Positions 21,620 to 31,830 are shown, counted from the first letter of the stretch. The stretch: DNA of 64,000 nucleotides from Pseudomonadota bacterium (GCA_018241665.1 JAFEDK010000019.1:261767-325766), one strand, 5' to 3'. A program made the numbers and translations. Notes: a model not told the origin generated them from the sequence alone.

Positions 21620-24600
21620 TCAGAACTTCTCGAAGTCGCCTTCGTTGAACGCGAAACCCGCCACCTTGGCCGGCGTACGGGCCTTACTGGCATGGGCGTG
21701 GCCCGGTGCCGCCGCTGGCGCCGCGGCCAGAATCCGGCCCATGTTGCGCTCATCGATGGTGAAGAACTGCATCAGTTGCTGCAGTTGCTCGGCCTGGCCA
21801 CCCAGTTCCTCGGCGGTGGCAGCCAGTTCTTCGGAAGCCGACGCATTCTGCTGGGTGGCCTGGTTGAGCTGGTTCATCGCATTGTTGATCTGCGCGACAC
21901 CGGACGACTGCTCCTGAGACGCCGACGCGATTTCCTGCACCAGGTCGGAAGTCTTGCGGATCGACGGCACGATCTCGTCGAGCAGTTGCCCGGCACGCTC
22001 GGCCAGCCCCACGGAGTCGCCGGCCAGGCCGCCGATCTCCTGCGCTGCGACCTGGGAACGCTCGGCCAGCTTGCGCACCTCGGCCGCAACCACCGCGAAG
22101 CCCTTGCCGTGCTCGCCGGCGCGGGCCGCCTCGATGGCCGCGTTGAGGGCCAGCAGGTTGGTCTGGTAGGCGATGTCGTCGATGATGCCGATCTTCTGGG
22201 CGATTTTCTTCATCGCATCGACAGTGTTCTTCACCGCGTCGCCACCCTCGGTAGCCTCCACCGCGGTCTTCGAGGCGAGGTTGTCGGTAACCTTGGCGTT
22301 TTCGGCGTTCTGCTTGATCGAGGCTGACATCTGCTCGACCGACGCGGACGACTCTTCGACGCTGGCGGCCTGCTCCGACGACGACTGGGACAAGGACTGG
22401 GCGGTAGCCGAGACCTGGCCGGACGCATTGGTCAGCGCATCGGCGGCGGTGCGCACCTGGGTGATGGTGTCGGAGAGCTTGCCGACAGTGTTGTTCACTG
22501 CTTCCTTGAGCGCCTTGAAATCGCCCTGGTAGTCGTTGGCGATGTTCTGGGTCAGATCGCCCTGCTCGATCGCGCTCATGATACGGCGCACTTCGTTGAT
22601 CGGCCCGACGATGGCATCCAGCGTGCCATTCACGCCGTCCACGATCTTGCGGAAGTCGCCCTGGTGCTGACCGGCATCCGCACGGGTTTCCAGGCGGCCG
22701 GCAATCGCCGCGGCAGACAACATGTTGGCGTCCGCCACCAGCTTGTTCACCGCTTCAATGCAGGTGTTCAGGTTGTTCTTGATGGTGTTGAAGTCACCGT
22801 TGTAGCTGTCGGTGATCCTCGCCGGGATGTCGCCCTTGGAGATGCGATCCACGTAGTTGGCTGCCACGTTCAGCGGCCCGATCACCGCATCCAGCGTGTT
22901 GTTCACACCCTCAACGATCTTGCGGAAATCGCCTTGGTGCTGGCTCGCGTCGGCACGGGTCGCCAGACGACCTTCCACTGCCGCCTTGGACAACACGCTC
23001 GCATCGGCCACCAGCTTGTTCACCGCCTCGATGCAGGTGTTGAGGTTGTTCTTGATGGTGTTGAAGTCACCGTTGTAGCTGTCGGTGATCTTCGCCGGGA
23101 TGTCACCCTTGGAGATGCGATCCACGTAGTTGGCGGCCACGTTCAAAGGCCCAATCACCGCATCAAGGGTGTTATTGACGCCCTCGACGATTTTGCGGAA
23201 ATCGCCCTGGTGCTTGGTGGCATCGGCACGCGTGGCCAGACGGCCTTCGACGGCTGCCTTGGAAAGTACGTTGGCATCGGCGATCAACGCCTTGATGTTG
23301 GCGCGAACCTGCTCGATGGTTTCGTTGATGAACTTCTTCTTGCCCGGGAACTGCTCCAGCGAAGCGTCCATATCGCCTTCACCGAAGGCCTTCACGCAGG
23401 CCATGGCCTTCTTCTTCACCGCGATGTGGCCGAAGACCATGTCGTTCACGCCCTTCGCCATCACCGAATAGGCGCCTTGGAACTTGCTCTCATCGATACG
23501 CACGTCGATGTCGCCGGCATCGTGCTCGGAGGACATGTGGTTCATCTGCGCGATCAGGCCGTTGAGGCTGTCGATACAGGTATTCAGGTTGTTCTTGATA
23601 GTGTTGAAGTCACCGTTGTAGTTGTCGCTGATCTTCGCCGGGATATCGCCCTTGGAGATGCGATCCACGTAGTTGGCGGCCACGTTCAGAGGCCCAATCA
23701 CCGCATCGAGGGTGTTATTGACGCCCTCGACGATTTGCCGGAAATCACCCTGATGCTTGCTGGCATCGGCGCGGGTCGCCAAACGGCCTTCGACGGCGGC
23801 CTTGGACAAACGCTCGGCATCCGCCGCCATCGCCTGCACCGCATGCTGGACTGCTTCGACAGCCTGCACAACCTGACCGACTTCATCCTTCGCATCGCTC
23901 TTGAGGGTGAAATTGAAGTCACCCACCGCCATCTTCTTGGCCGCCTCGACGACCTGATTGACCGGGCGGGTAATGCTGCGGGTCAGCCACAGGGCAATCA
24001 GCACCGCGAGCACCAGCGCAATGCCGGCGATGGTCAGCACCAGCGAGCGGGAAGATTGAGCCAGCGCAACCGCATGCTGACCGCCCTTCTTCGCCGCGTC
24101 GACCTGGAAGTCTTCGAAATCGGCCAGCGCCTGGTTATAGGCATCGGCCACCTCTTTGTAATCGCCGAACAGGATCTGGATCGCCTTTTCCTGGTTGTAC
24201 TGCGACGACGAGGTATCCGCCACCACCAGCAAGCGGTCGGTCACCGGGTTGTACTTGGCCCGCAGGTCGGTCACCTTGCTGATCAACGCCTTGCCTTTTT
24301 CGGTGTTCACCAGCGGCGTCATCTGCTGGAGGATTTCGCCGTTGCGGCTACGCAGCTTGGCGATCGTCTCGAGCGTCTGCTTTTCGAGGTTCTTGTCTGT
24401 AGTAAGAATCATCGTACGCACATTGCGCCCGATGGACAGCACGTTGAACTTCATCTCGTCGGCCAGCACGATCTTCGGCAGGCGACCTTCCGCCAGATCG
24501 TCGATCCCGTCGTTGAGCTCGTTGATACGCGTGATCGACACGGCCGAAATCGCTACCAGCAGCAGCAGGACGACGGCAAAGCCGATCCCCAGACGAACAC

Positions 24601-24622
24601 CTATCTTTAGGTTATTGAACAT
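21620..24622 (-). CDS. Methyl-accepting chemotaxis protein with repeated HAMP-like modules
   Basis: A 1000-residue chemoreceptor. The first membrane segment (about 10-30) and second (about 192-213) bracket a four-helix-bundle periplasmic domain. A HAMP domain follows ([20 protein letters not shown]), then a series of 91-residue HAMP-like modules with [16 protein letters not shown] and GDIPAKI, and one divergent inserted module (about 375-460). The signalling hairpin has [20 protein letters not shown] and [18 protein letters not shown]. The C-terminus ends GDFEKF, which resembles the CheR-tethering pentapeptide type (aromatic-E-x-F). The start ATG at 24622 has GGAG seven bases upstream. The long cytoplasmic poly-HAMP stalk is longer than in enteric receptors. 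The ligand is unknown. Confidence 0.95.
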   Translation of the reverse strand: MFNNLKIGVRLGIGFAVVLLLLVAISAVSITRINELNDGIDDLAEGRLPKIVLADEMKFNVLSIGRNVRTMILTTDKNLEKQTLETIAKLRSRNGEILQQMTPLVNTEKGKALISKVTDLRAKYNPVTDRLLVVADTSSSQYNQEKAIQILFGDYKEVADAYNQALADFEDFQVDAAKKGGQHAVALAQSSRSLVLTIAGIALVLAVLIALWLTRSITRPVNQVVEAAKKMAVGDFNFTLKSDAKDEVGQVVQAVEAVQHAVQAMAADAERLSKAAVEGRLATRADASKHQGDFRQIVEGVNNTLDAVIGPLNVAANYVDRISKGDIPAKISDNYNGDFNTIKNNLNTCIDSLNGLIAQMNHMSSEHDAGDIDVRIDESKFQGAYSVMAKGVNDMVFGHIAVKKKAMACVKAFGEGDMDASLEQFPGKKKFINETIEQVRANIKALIADANVLSKAAVEGRLATRADATKHQGDFRKIVEGVNNTLDAVIGPLNVAANYVDRISKGDIPAKITDSYNGDFNTIKNNLNTCIEAVNKLVADASVLSKAAVEGRLATRADASQHQGDFRKIVEGVNNTLDAVIGPLNVAANYVDRISKGDIPARITDSYNGDFNTIKNNLNTCIEAVNKLVADANMLSAAAIAGRLETRADAGQHQGDFRKIVDGVNGTLDAIVGPINEVRRIMSAIEQGDLTQNIANDYQGDFKALKEAVNNTVGKLSDTITQVRTAADALTNASGQVSATAQSLSQSSSEQAASVEESSASVEQMSASIKQNAENAKVTDNLASKTAVEATEGGDAVKNTVDAMKKIAQKIGIIDDIAYQTNLLALNAAIEAARAGEHGKGFAVVAAEVRKLAERSQVAAQEIGGLAGDSVGLAERAGQLLDEIVPSIRKTSDLVQEIASASQEQSSGVAQINNAMNQLNQATQQNASASEELAATAEELGGQAEQLQQLMQFFTIDERNMGRILAAAPAAAPGHAHASKARTPAKVAGFAFNEGDFEKF
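22640..23815 (-). repeat. Internal near-identical repeats in the MCP gene (HAMP-like modules)
   Basis: Three long copies and one partial, more diverged copy of a 91-codon unit lie in direct orientation. The landmark CAGGT(G/A)TT followed by CAGGTTGTTC or GAGGTTGTTC begins at 22761, 23034 and 23577. The first two are exactly 273 bp apart; the third is displaced 543 bp by the inserted divergent module. The high nucleotide identity of the copies suggests recent amplification or ongoing gene conversion. Confidence 0.85.
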
Positions 24623-24649
24623 GATGAATCTCCGGGTAAGACAGCAAGG

Positions 24650-26827
24650 TCAGGCGCTACGTTGCTCCGGACGGACCAGCATACGCTGCTCGGCCTGACC
24701 GGAAATCTTGATGAGGGCGGGAATGTCGAGGATCAGAGCCACCTCGCCACTGCCGAGGATGGTCGATCCGCCGATGCCCTGCAGATGGCGGAAAATCGCG
24801 CCCAGCGGCTTGATCACGGCCTGCAATTCGCCGGCCAGGCGGTCGACAACGATGCCGGCACGCTGGCCCGCATACTGGACGACCACCACGCTTTCGCGCG
24901 CCGGGCGCTCCCCGGGCAGGCCGAAGCCTTCACGCAGGCACACCGACGGCAGGACTTGGCCACGCAGGTTGAAATAATTGCGGTCGTGCTCCATTTCCGG
25001 GCGCTCGACGCACTCCACCACCGCGTCGAGGGGAATCACGTAAGAACGGTTGGCGGACACCACCAGGAAACCGTCGATGATCGCCAGCGTCAGCGGCAGC
25101 CGCAGCGTCAGGCGCGTGCCCTGGCCGGACTGGCTGCTCACATTGATGGTGCCGCGCAGGGCCTGCAGGTTGCGGCGCACCACGTCCATGCCGACGCCCC
25201 GCCCCGACAGGTTGGTGACCTGATCGGCGGTGGACAGGCCGGGTGCGAAGATCAGGTCGTAGATTTCCCGGTCGGACAGGTGTATATCCGGCTCCACCAA
25301 ACCGCGCTCGATGGCCTTGGCGAGGATCTTGTCGCGGTTGAGGCCCGCCCCGTCGTCGGCCACTTCGATGACGATGTTGCCGGCATCGTGATAGGCATTG
25401 AGCAGCAGCGTGCCGCGCGGGCTCTTGCCCGCTGCCGCGCGCACCGCCGGCGCCTCGATGCCGTGGTCGAGGGAATTGCGCACCAGGTGCATCAGCGGAT
25501 CGCCAATCTTCTCGACGATGGACTTGTCCAGTTCGGTCTCGCCGCCGGAAATCACCAGTTCCACGTCCTTGCCCAAGTCCTTGCAGGCATCGCGGACGAG
25601 GCGGTGGAAACGGTTGAAGGTCTCGCCGATCTGCACCGTGCGCAGTTGCAGCGACGCATCGCGGATTTCTTCCACCAGGCGGGTCAGCAGGGACGAGGAC
25701 TCGATCAATTCGCCATCGCTGCGCTTGTGGGCAAGCAGGCTGGTCGCCGCGCCGGCGATCACCAGTTCGCCGACCAGGTTGATCAGGTGATCGAGCTTGT
25801 CGGCCGGCACGCGGATCAGTTTGGCATCCTGGGCCTTCTTCTCGCTGACCTGGGTCTGCTTGGCCACCGCCGCCGCCACCACTTCCGGCTGCACGACCTG
25901 CTGGGCCACCAGGATCTCGCCGATCGGCTTCTCGCGGTGCTCGTCGGCCGGCACCTCGCCTTCCGCAGAAGCCGCCTGGGCGCGCAGGCCCTCGCTCAAC
26001 TCGTCAGCAGTCAATGCACCGATGCGCACCAGGATCTCGCCGAGGCGCAGCGTGTCTTCCGGCAGGCTCTCGATCAGCTCGACATAATCATCGACCTTGG
26101 CATTCGGCGGCAGGATGGACAGCGAACACTCGTCGCGCACGAAGGCGAAGACATCCTCGATGGTCTGCTTGTCGGCGGCCGACTCCAGCGCGATCTCGAA
26201 GCCGAGGTAGCACAGCTCCGGGTCCATCTCGGCGGCCGGCGGCATCTTGTCGGCCAGGGTTTCCACGTGACGGATGTTGCCGACCGTTTCGAGGAAGCGC
26301 AGGAAGTTCTCCGGATCCATGCCTTGACGCAGTACGTCGGGACCGAAACGGACCGAGATATGCCAGCAGCTGTGCCCCGTCTGCGGCGACGGAATGCGCT
26401 GCACGCCAGGCTCCGCGGCCTTGGGTGCCTGCACCTGCCCGCCCGGCCCGAAAGCCCGCAAGCGGGCCAGCAGGCTGGCCGTCTGCGCCTCGATCTCCGC
26501 AGCCCCCATCTGCGCCGTTCCCGCCTCGTTGGCGACGAGCACGCGCAGGTGGTCGGTACACGCCAGCATCAATGCGGCCAGTTCGGTGGTGACGGCGATC
26601 TCGTGGTTACGCAAGCGGTCAAGCACGTTCTCGACCACGTGGGCAAAGGATTCCACCGCGACGGCTTCAACCATCCCGGCGGCGCCCTTGATCGTATGGG
26701 CCGCCCGGAAGATGCCGTTGAGGGTGGTCTCGTCGTCGGGGCGGGCCTCCAGTTCGAGCAACAGCGTCTCGAGTGCGTCGAGCTGTTCTCCGCTTTCCTG
26801 CAGGAAGACTTGCTTGAGTTCGTCCAT
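24650..26827 (-). CDS. cheA: Chemotaxis histidine kinase CheA
   Basis: CheA autophosphorylates and passes phosphate to CheY and CheB. The 725-residue protein has an N-terminal HPt with His44 (FRAAHTIKGAAGMV) and a middle region without a classical CheY-binding P2. Two motifs of MshEN type follow at residues 261-284 (RLGEILVRIGAL...) and 301-324 (PIGEILVAQQVV...). After that come the dimerisation helix (IRVPADKLDHLINLVGELVI), the ATPase with LVRNSLDHGIEAP and GRGVGMDVVRRNLQALRG, and a C-terminal CheW-like domain. The start is the ATG at 26827; a 17-residue extension would run into the STAS gene. It lies 14 bp after the STAS gene and 27 bp before the MCP gene. Confidence 0.96.
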   Translation of the reverse strand: MDELKQVFLQESGEQLDALETLLLELEARPDDETTLNGIFRAAHTIKGAAGMVEAVAVESFAHVVENVLDRLRNHEIAVTTELAALMLACTDHLRVLVANEAGTAQMGAAEIEAQTASLLARLRAFGPGGQVQAPKAAEPGVQRIPSPQTGHSCWHISVRFGPDVLRQGMDPENFLRFLETVGNIRHVETLADKMPPAAEMDPELCYLGFEIALESAADKQTIEDVFAFVRDECSLSILPPNAKVDDYVELIESLPEDTLRLGEILVRIGALTADELSEGLRAQAASAEGEVPADEHREKPIGEILVAQQVVQPEVVAAAVAKQTQVSEKKAQDAKLIRVPADKLDHLINLVGELVIAGAATSLLAHKRSDGELIESSSLLTRLVEEIRDASLQLRTVQIGETFNRFHRLVRDACKDLGKDVELVISGGETELDKSIVEKIGDPLMHLVRNSLDHGIEAPAVRAAAGKSPRGTLLLNAYHDAGNIVIEVADDGAGLNRDKILAKAIERGLVEPDIHLSDREIYDLIFAPGLSTADQVTNLSGRGVGMDVVRRNLQALRGTINVSSQSGQGTRLTLRLPLTLAIIDGFLVVSANRSYVIPLDAVVECVERPEMEHDRNYFNLRGQVLPSVCLREGFGLPGERPARESVVVVQYAGQRAGIVVDRLAGELQAVIKPLGAIFRHLQGIGGSTILGSGEVALILDIPALIKISGQAEQRMLVRPEQRSA

Positions 26828-26841
26828 GGTAAGCGCCGAAG

Positions 26842-27135
26842 TTACTCCGCGGGAACGACCAGCGGATCGCCGAACCACGCAGCGAGGTTGTAAAACTCGA
26901 TGAGGGACTGCACCGCCGGGCTGTGGGCGACGATCGCCAATGTCTTGCCGGCAGCACTGGCCTCCCGCTTGACCAGCATCAGCAGTTGGCAGCCCGCCGA
27001 ATCCATACGCTCGACGCCGGCCAGATCCAGCTCGATGCGGTCCGCCTCACCGAGCAATTCGAGCAGACCGGGCTTCAGTTCCGCGACCCGGTAGATGGTG
27101 AAATCCTCGGCGAAGGCCCGACGAATGACACTCAT
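26842..27135 (-). CDS. STAS-domain protein of the chemotaxis operon
   Basis: A 97-residue single STAS domain, as in anti-sigma-factor antagonists. IELDLAGVERMDSAGCQLLM contains the conserved serine (Ser46) that partner-switch kinases phosphorylate, and FYNLAAWFGDPLVVP closes the protein. Homologues occur in the same place, just before cheA, in many proteobacterial chemotaxis operons where their role is not settled. It lies 15 bp after the MCP-like gene and 14 bp before cheA, so it is part of the operon. No anti-sigma kinase gene is nearby. Confidence 0.9.
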   Translation of the reverse strand: MSVIRRAFAEDFTIYRVAELKPGLLELLGEADRIELDLAGVERMDSAGCQLLMLVKREASAAGKTLAIVAHSPAVQSLIEFYNLAAWFGDPLVVPAE

Positions 27136-27150
27136 GCTATCCCCCGATGG

Positions 27151-28437
27151 TTAAAACAGTTCGACGGCCGGGCCATCGCCTGCCGAGGCAGACGATGGAC
27201 TGGGCAGAGCGATGCCACTACGCTTGGCATGCTCCTCCCGCTCCCGCTCCATCACATAGCTCTCGAAAAGACGATCGATCTGCTCGGTCATCGCCGGAAT
27301 GTCGCTGATCGCCGCGCTACCGGTCAGGCAGGCGGACAGTTTCAGCACGTGTTCGTCGAGACGCTCCAGCGCCTCGATCACGTGGCCGACCTGCTGGCGG
27401 GTGACGTCCTGGAACTGCACACTGGCCATGGTTTCCATGAACATCTCGGCCAGCCGGTGGCTCGACTCGCGGAACACACCGAGAATCCGGTTCTCGTGGT
27501 CGAGCAGTTGAGCGTAGCTGTCACTGACCTCATGGAACTGCTCGGCCACCGTGCGTAGCGCACTCTCTTCGGCACTCGAAATGCTTTGATCCAGTTGCGC
27601 GCTGAACTTGGACTCGATGGTATGCACGACCCGCTCGATACCCTCGCTGATCTTCAGCACCGCCTGGTCGGTCTGCCCGGCCAGCTTGCGCACTTCGTCG
27701 GCCACCACCGCAAAGCCGCGCCCGGCCTCACCGGCCCGCGCCGCCTCGATGGCGGCATTGAGGGCCAGCAAGTTGGTCTGGCCGGAAATATCCCGCACCA
27801 GATTGACGAACTGGGCCAGGGATTTGGCCTCCTCGAGGGCCGCCATCACGTGCGCCTGCTCTTCACCAACGTTTTCGAGACGACTGTGGATGTAGTCCTG
27901 CAGCGCGGCCAAGGTCTGCTGGTTTCCAGCCGCCCGCGTGTTGGCGGCCTCGACGATCTGGCTGGACTCCTGCGAAAAGGCCTGCACGACCTGATCCAGG
28001 TCCTGCACCACGGCATCCACCGCCTGCAGGCGCTCGACCATGCTCAGCGCTGCGGCCTCGGTCTGGTCGGTAACGGCATTTAGCTGCCCGACCAGGATGC
28101 CATTCAGGTGCGGCACCTGATCAAGGGAACGGCTCACCTCGGTGGCCACGTCGGTCTTGTGATCAAGGGCATCTTTGGTCTTGCCGAGCGCATGCTCAGC
28201 GCCGTAAAGCGCGTCCCGGTAGCGCATGATCGACAGCATGCTGAGCGCCTCGAAGCTGAGCAGCACGGCGGCAAGCGCACCGATCGCGTCCACCAGGGAC
28301 TGGCTGAGCCCCAGATCGTCGAGCAGCAGCCGGTGATAGGTGTCGTTGCCGAAATACACGACGAAGAACACCCCCACCGCGGTCAGCATGGACAGCAGCA
28401 GACGCCGGCGCCGGGACTTTTCGCCAATAGCCGACAT
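27151..28437 (-). CDS. Membrane-anchored MCP-like signalling protein with E-L-F tail
   Basis: A 428-residue receptor-like protein with two closely spaced N-terminal membrane segments (about 13-31 and 45-68) and no sizeable periplasmic sensor or HAMP domain. The cytoplasmic signalling hairpin is clear: [20 protein letters not shown] and [20 protein letters not shown] (about 215-260). It ends PAVELF, close to the end of the first CheD. The start is the ATG at 28437, seven bases after the cheY stop codon. It may sense membrane or cytoplasmic state, or act as a structural part of the receptor array. Its gene position as second in the che operon is unusual for a ligand receptor. Confidence 0.9.
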   Translation of the reverse strand: MSAIGEKSRRRRLLLSMLTAVGVFFVVYFGNDTYHRLLLDDLGLSQSLVDAIGALAAVLLSFEALSMLSIMRYRDALYGAEHALGKTKDALDHKTDVATEVSRSLDQVPHLNGILVGQLNAVTDQTEAAALSMVERLQAVDAVVQDLDQVVQAFSQESSQIVEAANTRAAGNQQTLAALQDYIHSRLENVGEEQAHVMAALEEAKSLAQFVNLVRDISGQTNLLALNAAIEAARAGEAGRGFAVVADEVRKLAGQTDQAVLKISEGIERVVHTIESKFSAQLDQSISSAEESALRTVAEQFHEVSDSYAQLLDHENRILGVFRESSHRLAEMFMETMASVQFQDVTRQQVGHVIEALERLDEHVLKLSACLTGSAAISDIPAMTEQIDRLFESYVMEREREEHAKRSGIALPSPSSASAGDGPAVELF

Positions 28438-28444
28438 GGGGCGC

Positions 28445-28810
28445 TTACCGCAGGACGAGCTTGATGGTGTTGAGCAGGGTGTCGGCCGTTGCCGGCTTGA
28501 CGATCCAGCCCGAAGCACCGGCAGCCTTGGCCTCGGCACGCTTGCTCTGCTGGGATTCGGTGGTCAGGAACAGGATCGGCATGAAGCGCAGTTCAGGCTT
28601 CTGGCGCACTACCTTGATGAACTCGATGCCGTTCATGCCGGGCATGTTGAGGTCGGTGATCAGCAGGTCCGGCTTGGTGCCAGCCGCCAGCTTTTTCTGG
28701 CCGTCCTCGGCACTGTTGGCGGTAACGACCTGGAAGCCGGCCTTGGTGAGAATTCCGGAAATGGACAGCAGGACGGTGGCCGAATCATCGACCAGCATGA
28801 TTGTTTTCAA
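28445..28810 (-). CDS. cheY: Chemotaxis response regulator CheY (TTG start)
   Basis: A 121-residue single receiver domain that carries the phosphate signal to the flagellar motor. The acidic pocket is Asp8 and Asp9, the phosphorylation site Asp53 ([13 protein letters not shown]), the switch threonine is in LFLTTES and the lysine is Lys105 ([10 protein letters not shown]). I chose the TTG at 28810: it gives the usual CheY start [13 protein letters not shown] and has GGAG six bases upstream. A GTG at 28822 is the alternative; the longer frame has no support. It is the first gene of the che operon, with a sigma-28-like promoter 120 bp upstream. Confidence 0.94.
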   Translation of the reverse strand: MKTIMLVDDSATVLLSISGILTKAGFQVVTANSAEDGQKKLAAGTKPDLLITDLNMPGMNGIEFIKVVRQKPELRFMPILFLTTESQQSKRAEAKAAGASGWIVKPATADTLLNTIKLVLR

Positions 28811-28930
28811 TTTCTTCTCCACCCGGGGGAAAAACCGCACCGGGACATCGGGGCAAGTCACATTCTTGGGGCAGGATCACGCGCAAAGCCATAGCTGGCA
28901 ACGCATCCTGACACCCGTATATTGCATGGT

Positions 28931-28957
28931 TCTACGGACGCCAGGGTGCAAACTTTA
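28931..28957 (-). promoter_or_regulatory. Candidate sigma-28 (FliA) type promoter of the che operon
   Basis: Read on the minus strand, TAAAGTTT (28957-28950) is a perfect match to the FliA -35 element. After exactly 11 bp, TCCGTAGA (28938-28931) matches the -10 consensus GCCGATAA only in its CCG core and last A. It lies 120 bp before cheY in a 370-bp gene-free stretch (28811-29180). Confidence 0.45.
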
Positions 28958-29079
28958 GAAACCTCCAGCAAATTTCACCCATTTTGGGAATGGATCTCAA
29001 TTCCGCTTGCAATACCCCATTGGAGATATGCGCAAGGCACGCTCCACGCGCTCAAAATTCTTCTATAAACCGTTGTAAA

Positions 29080-29112
29080 TCAGTCTCTTTTCAGTCCCAC
29101 CAAGGAGACTGA
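29080..29112 (+). other. Inverted repeat in the mnmG leader
   Basis: TCAGTCTC (29080-29087) and GAGACTGA (29105-29112) can form an 8-bp stem with a 17-nt loop, followed shortly by ATTTTTG. It could be a leader hairpin or weak terminator 70 bp before mnmG; the remainder of the 28811-29180 gap holds no gene. Confidence 0.3.
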
Positions 29113-29180
29113 GGCTGTATTTTTGCAGCGCAAGGTCGTATCATTCGGCTCCCCCGTTTCACCATTCCCGGTTTCCCCCA

Positions 29181-31082
29181 ATGCTTCATCCCACCCGTTT
29201 CGACGTCATCGTGGTCGGCGGCGGTCATGCCGGTACCGAAGCTGCCCTGGCAGCCGCGCGGGCCGGGTGCGCCACCCTGCTGCTCACCCACAACATCGAG
29301 ACCCTCGGCCAGATGAGCTGCAACCCGTCCATCGGCGGGATCGGCAAGGGCCACCTGGTCAAGGAAGTGGACGCCCTCGGCGGCGCCATGGCGGCGGCCA
29401 CCGACGAAGGCGGCATCCAGTTCCGCATCCTCAACGCCAGCAAGGGCCCGGCCGTGCGCGCCACCCGCGCCCAGGCCGACCGGGTGCTGTACAAGGCGGC
29501 CATCCGCAAGCGCCTGGAAAACCAGCCCAACCTGTGGTTGTTCCAGCAGGCGGTGGATGACATCACCGTAGTCGGCGACCGGGTCACCGGCGTGGTCACG
29601 CAGATCGGCCTGCGCTTCGAGGCGCCCACCGTCGTGCTGACCGCCGGCACCTTCCTCAACGGCCTGATCCACGTCGGCCTGCAGAATTACTCCGCCGGCC
29701 GCGCCGGCGACCCGCCGGCCATCAGCCTCGGCCAGCGCCTGAAGGAACTCGCCCTTCCCCAGGGCCGCCTCAAGACCGGCACGCCGCCGCGCCTCGACGC
29801 CCGCAGCATCGACTTCTCGGTGATGGAAGAGCAGCCCGGCGACGATCCGGTACCGGTGTTCAGCTTCCTCGGCAAGGCCAGCCAGCATCCGCGCCAGCTG
29901 CCGTGCTGGATCACCAACACCAACAGCCGCACCCACGACATCATCCGCGCCAACCTCGACCGCTCGCCGATGTACTCCGGTGTGATCGAAGGGGTCGGCC
30001 CGCGCTACTGCCCGAGCATTGAGGACAAGATCCACCGCTTCGCGGACAAGGACAGCCACCACGTCTTCCTCGAGCCGGAAGGCCTCGACACCCACGAGAT
30101 CTACCCCAACGGGATCTCCACCAGCCTGCCCTTCGACGTGCAACTGGACATCGTGCGCTCCATCAAGGGCCTCGAGAACTGCCACATCCTTCGCCCCGGC
30201 TACGCCATCGAGTACGACTACTTCGACCCGCGCAACCTCAAGTCCAGCCTGGAAACCAAGTCCATCGGCGGGCTGTTCTTCGCCGGCCAGATCAACGGCA
30301 CCACCGGCTATGAAGAAGCCGCCGCCCAGGGCCTGCTGGCCGGCATCAACGCCGCGCTGCAGGTAAAGGACCAGGAGGCCTGGTGCCCGCGCCGCGACGA
30401 AGCCTATCTGGGCGTGCTGGTGGACGACCTGATCACCCGCGGCGTCTCCGAGCCCTACCGGATGTTCACGTCCCGCGCCGAATACCGCCTGTCCCTGCGC
30501 GAGGACAACGCCGACCTGCGCCTCACCGAGACCGGCCGCAAGCTGGGCCTGGTGGACGACGAACGCTGGGCCGCCTTCTGCGCCAAGCGCGAAGCCATCG
30601 AGCGCGAAACCGCGCGCCTGCGCGCCACCTGGGCAACGCCCGTCAAGGTGCCGGCGGAAGCCGCCGAAGCCGTGCTCGGCAAATCCATCGAGCGCGAATA
30701 TTCCTTCTTCGACCTGCTGCGCCGCCCCGGCGTCAGCTACGCGGCACTGATGACGCTGCCCGGCGCCCCGGAAGCAGCGGAAACCGACCCGCAGGTCGTC
30801 GAACAGCTGGAAATCGCCGCCAAGTACCAGGGCTACATCGACCGCCAGCTCGACGAAGTGGCGCGCCAGGCCGACGCCGAGGCCACCCGTCTGCCGCCGG
30901 ATCTGGACTATGCCACCGTGCGTGGCCTGTCGAAGGAAGTCCAGGGCCGCCTCAATCAGCACAAGCCGGAAACCATCGGCCAGGCCAGCCGCATCCAGGG
31001 CATCACCCCGGCCGCCATCAGCCTGTTGCTGGTGTGGCTGAAGCGCGGCGAACTGGCCCGCGGGCGGGAGAAGTCCGCATGA
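29181..31082 (+). CDS. mnmG: tRNA uridine 5-carboxymethylaminomethyl modification enzyme MnmG
   Basis: With MnmE, MnmG (GidA) modifies the wobble uridine U34 of several tRNAs, using FAD and a folate methylene group. The 633-residue protein has the dinucleotide-binding [17 protein letters not shown] near the N-terminus, [15 protein letters not shown] and the conserved [30 protein letters not shown] and [19 protein letters not shown] complete the FAD domain. The C-terminal helical domain ends with [15 protein letters not shown]. The length is normal. It starts the mnmG-rsmG-parA-parB block; a REP doublet separates it from rsmG. Confidence 0.97.
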   Translation: MLHPTRFDVIVVGGGHAGTEAALAAARAGCATLLLTHNIETLGQMSCNPSIGGIGKGHLVKEVDALGGAMAAATDEGGIQFRILNASKGPAVRATRAQADRVLYKAAIRKRLENQPNLWLFQQAVDDITVVGDRVTGVVTQIGLRFEAPTVVLTAGTFLNGLIHVGLQNYSAGRAGDPPAISLGQRLKELALPQGRLKTGTPPRLDARSIDFSVMEEQPGDDPVPVFSFLGKASQHPRQLPCWITNTNSRTHDIIRANLDRSPMYSGVIEGVGPRYCPSIEDKIHRFADKDSHHVFLEPEGLDTHEIYPNGISTSLPFDVQLDIVRSIKGLENCHILRPGYAIEYDYFDPRNLKSSLETKSIGGLFFAGQINGTTGYEEAAAQGLLAGINAALQVKDQEAWCPRRDEAYLGVLVDDLITRGVSEPYRMFTSRAEYRLSLREDNADLRLTETGRKLGLVDDERWAAFCAKREAIERETARLRATWATPVKVPAEAAEAVLGKSIEREYSFFDLLRRPGVSYAALMTLPGAPEAAETDPQVVEQLEIAAKYQGYIDRQLDEVARQADAEATRLPPDLDYATVRGLSKEVQGRLNQHKPETIGQASRIQGITPAAISLLLVWLKRGELARGREKSA

Positions 31083-31112
31083 GGCCCGCTTTTCACGCAG
31101 CAACGATGATCG

Positions 31113-31179
31113 GTGGGGGCGAATTCATTCGCCCTGCACACTCTGATTCCGGGTCTTGGGCGAATGAATTCGCCCCCAC
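31113..31179. repeat. REP-like palindromic doublet
   Basis: Two 22-bp arms in inverted orientation (31113-31134 and 31158-31179) share the core GGGCGAATGAATTCGCCC and are separated by 23 bp. Each arm is itself palindromic. It lies between the mnmG stop and the rsmG start, within an otherwise contiguous operon. Confidence 0.88.
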
Positions 31180-31197
31180 ACCCCGCTGGAGCCGCCC

Positions 31198-31830
31198 ATG
31201 AGCGCCGCCACCCTCGAGAAGGGCATTGCCACCCTCGGCCTAGATCTGCCCGCCGACGCCCCGGAGAAGCTGCTCGCCTTCGGCCAGCTGCTGATCAAGT
31301 GGAACAAGGTCTACAACCTCACCGCGATCCGCGACGAGTCTCAGGTCGTCACCCACCACCTGCTCGACTCCCTGTCGGTGCTGCCACAACTGGGCGGCAT
31401 TTCCCGGCTGGTGGACGTCGGCTCCGGCGGCGGCCTGCCCGGCGTGGTGCTGGCGATCTGCCGGCCCGACCTGCAGGTGGACTCGGTCGAGACAGTGCAA
31501 AAGAAAAGCACCTTCCAGAACCAAGCGCGGATCGAGCTGAAGCTCGCCAACTTCCGTGCCCATCACGCCCGCATCGAAAGCTGGCAACCGGCCTATGCGC
31601 CGGACGCCCCCGACGGCATCATTTCGCGCGCCTTCGCCGACCTGGCCGACTTCGTGAACCTCACCGCCCACCTGGCCGGACCGCAAACGCGCATCCTGGC
31701 CATGAAGGGCGTATACCCTGAAGACGAAATCGCCCGCATTCCCTCCGGCTTCGCGATGGAACGCAGCGTGGAACTCCAGGTGCCCGGCCTCGACGCCGAA
31801 CGCCATCTCATCATTGTGAAACGGACCTGA
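31198..31830 (+). CDS. rsmG: 16S rRNA (guanine527-N7) methyltransferase RsmG
   Basis: RsmG (GidB) methylates G527 of 16S rRNA using S-adenosylmethionine. It has 210 residues, the usual length. The N-terminal helices read LAFGQLLIKWNKVYNLTAIRD, and the SAM-binding loop is LVDVGSGGGLPGVVLAI. SVETVQKKSTFQNQ and ISRAFADLADFV follow. The ATG at 31198 comes 18 bp after a REP doublet; parA begins 2 bp after its stop codon. Confidence 0.96.
   Translation: MSAATLEKGIATLGLDLPADAPEKLLAFGQLLIKWNKVYNLTAIRDESQVVTHHLLDSLSVLPQLGGISRLVDVGSGGGLPGVVLAICRPDLQVDSVETVQKKSTFQNQARIELKLANFRAHHARIESWQPAYAPDAPDGIISRAFADLADFVNLTAHLAGPQTRILAMKGVYPEDEIARIPSGFAMERSVELQVPGLDAERHLIIVKRT

Noticed and set aside
26259-26280. 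TTTCCACGTGACGG as a parS site
   Set aside because: Shares only the CACGTG centre with TGTTTCACGTGAAACA; the flanks do not form the inverted repeat and it lies inside cheA.
29091-31103. 670-codon minus-strand open frame opposite mnmG
   Set aside because: Exact antisense shadow of mnmG; glycine/valine-rich translation without motifs. The same reasoning removes the long frames opposite mreB/mreC (45677-48169), gatA (48149-50029), the hybrid kinase (14936-17938), topB (5183-7147) and the GGDEF/EAL gene (53221-55302).
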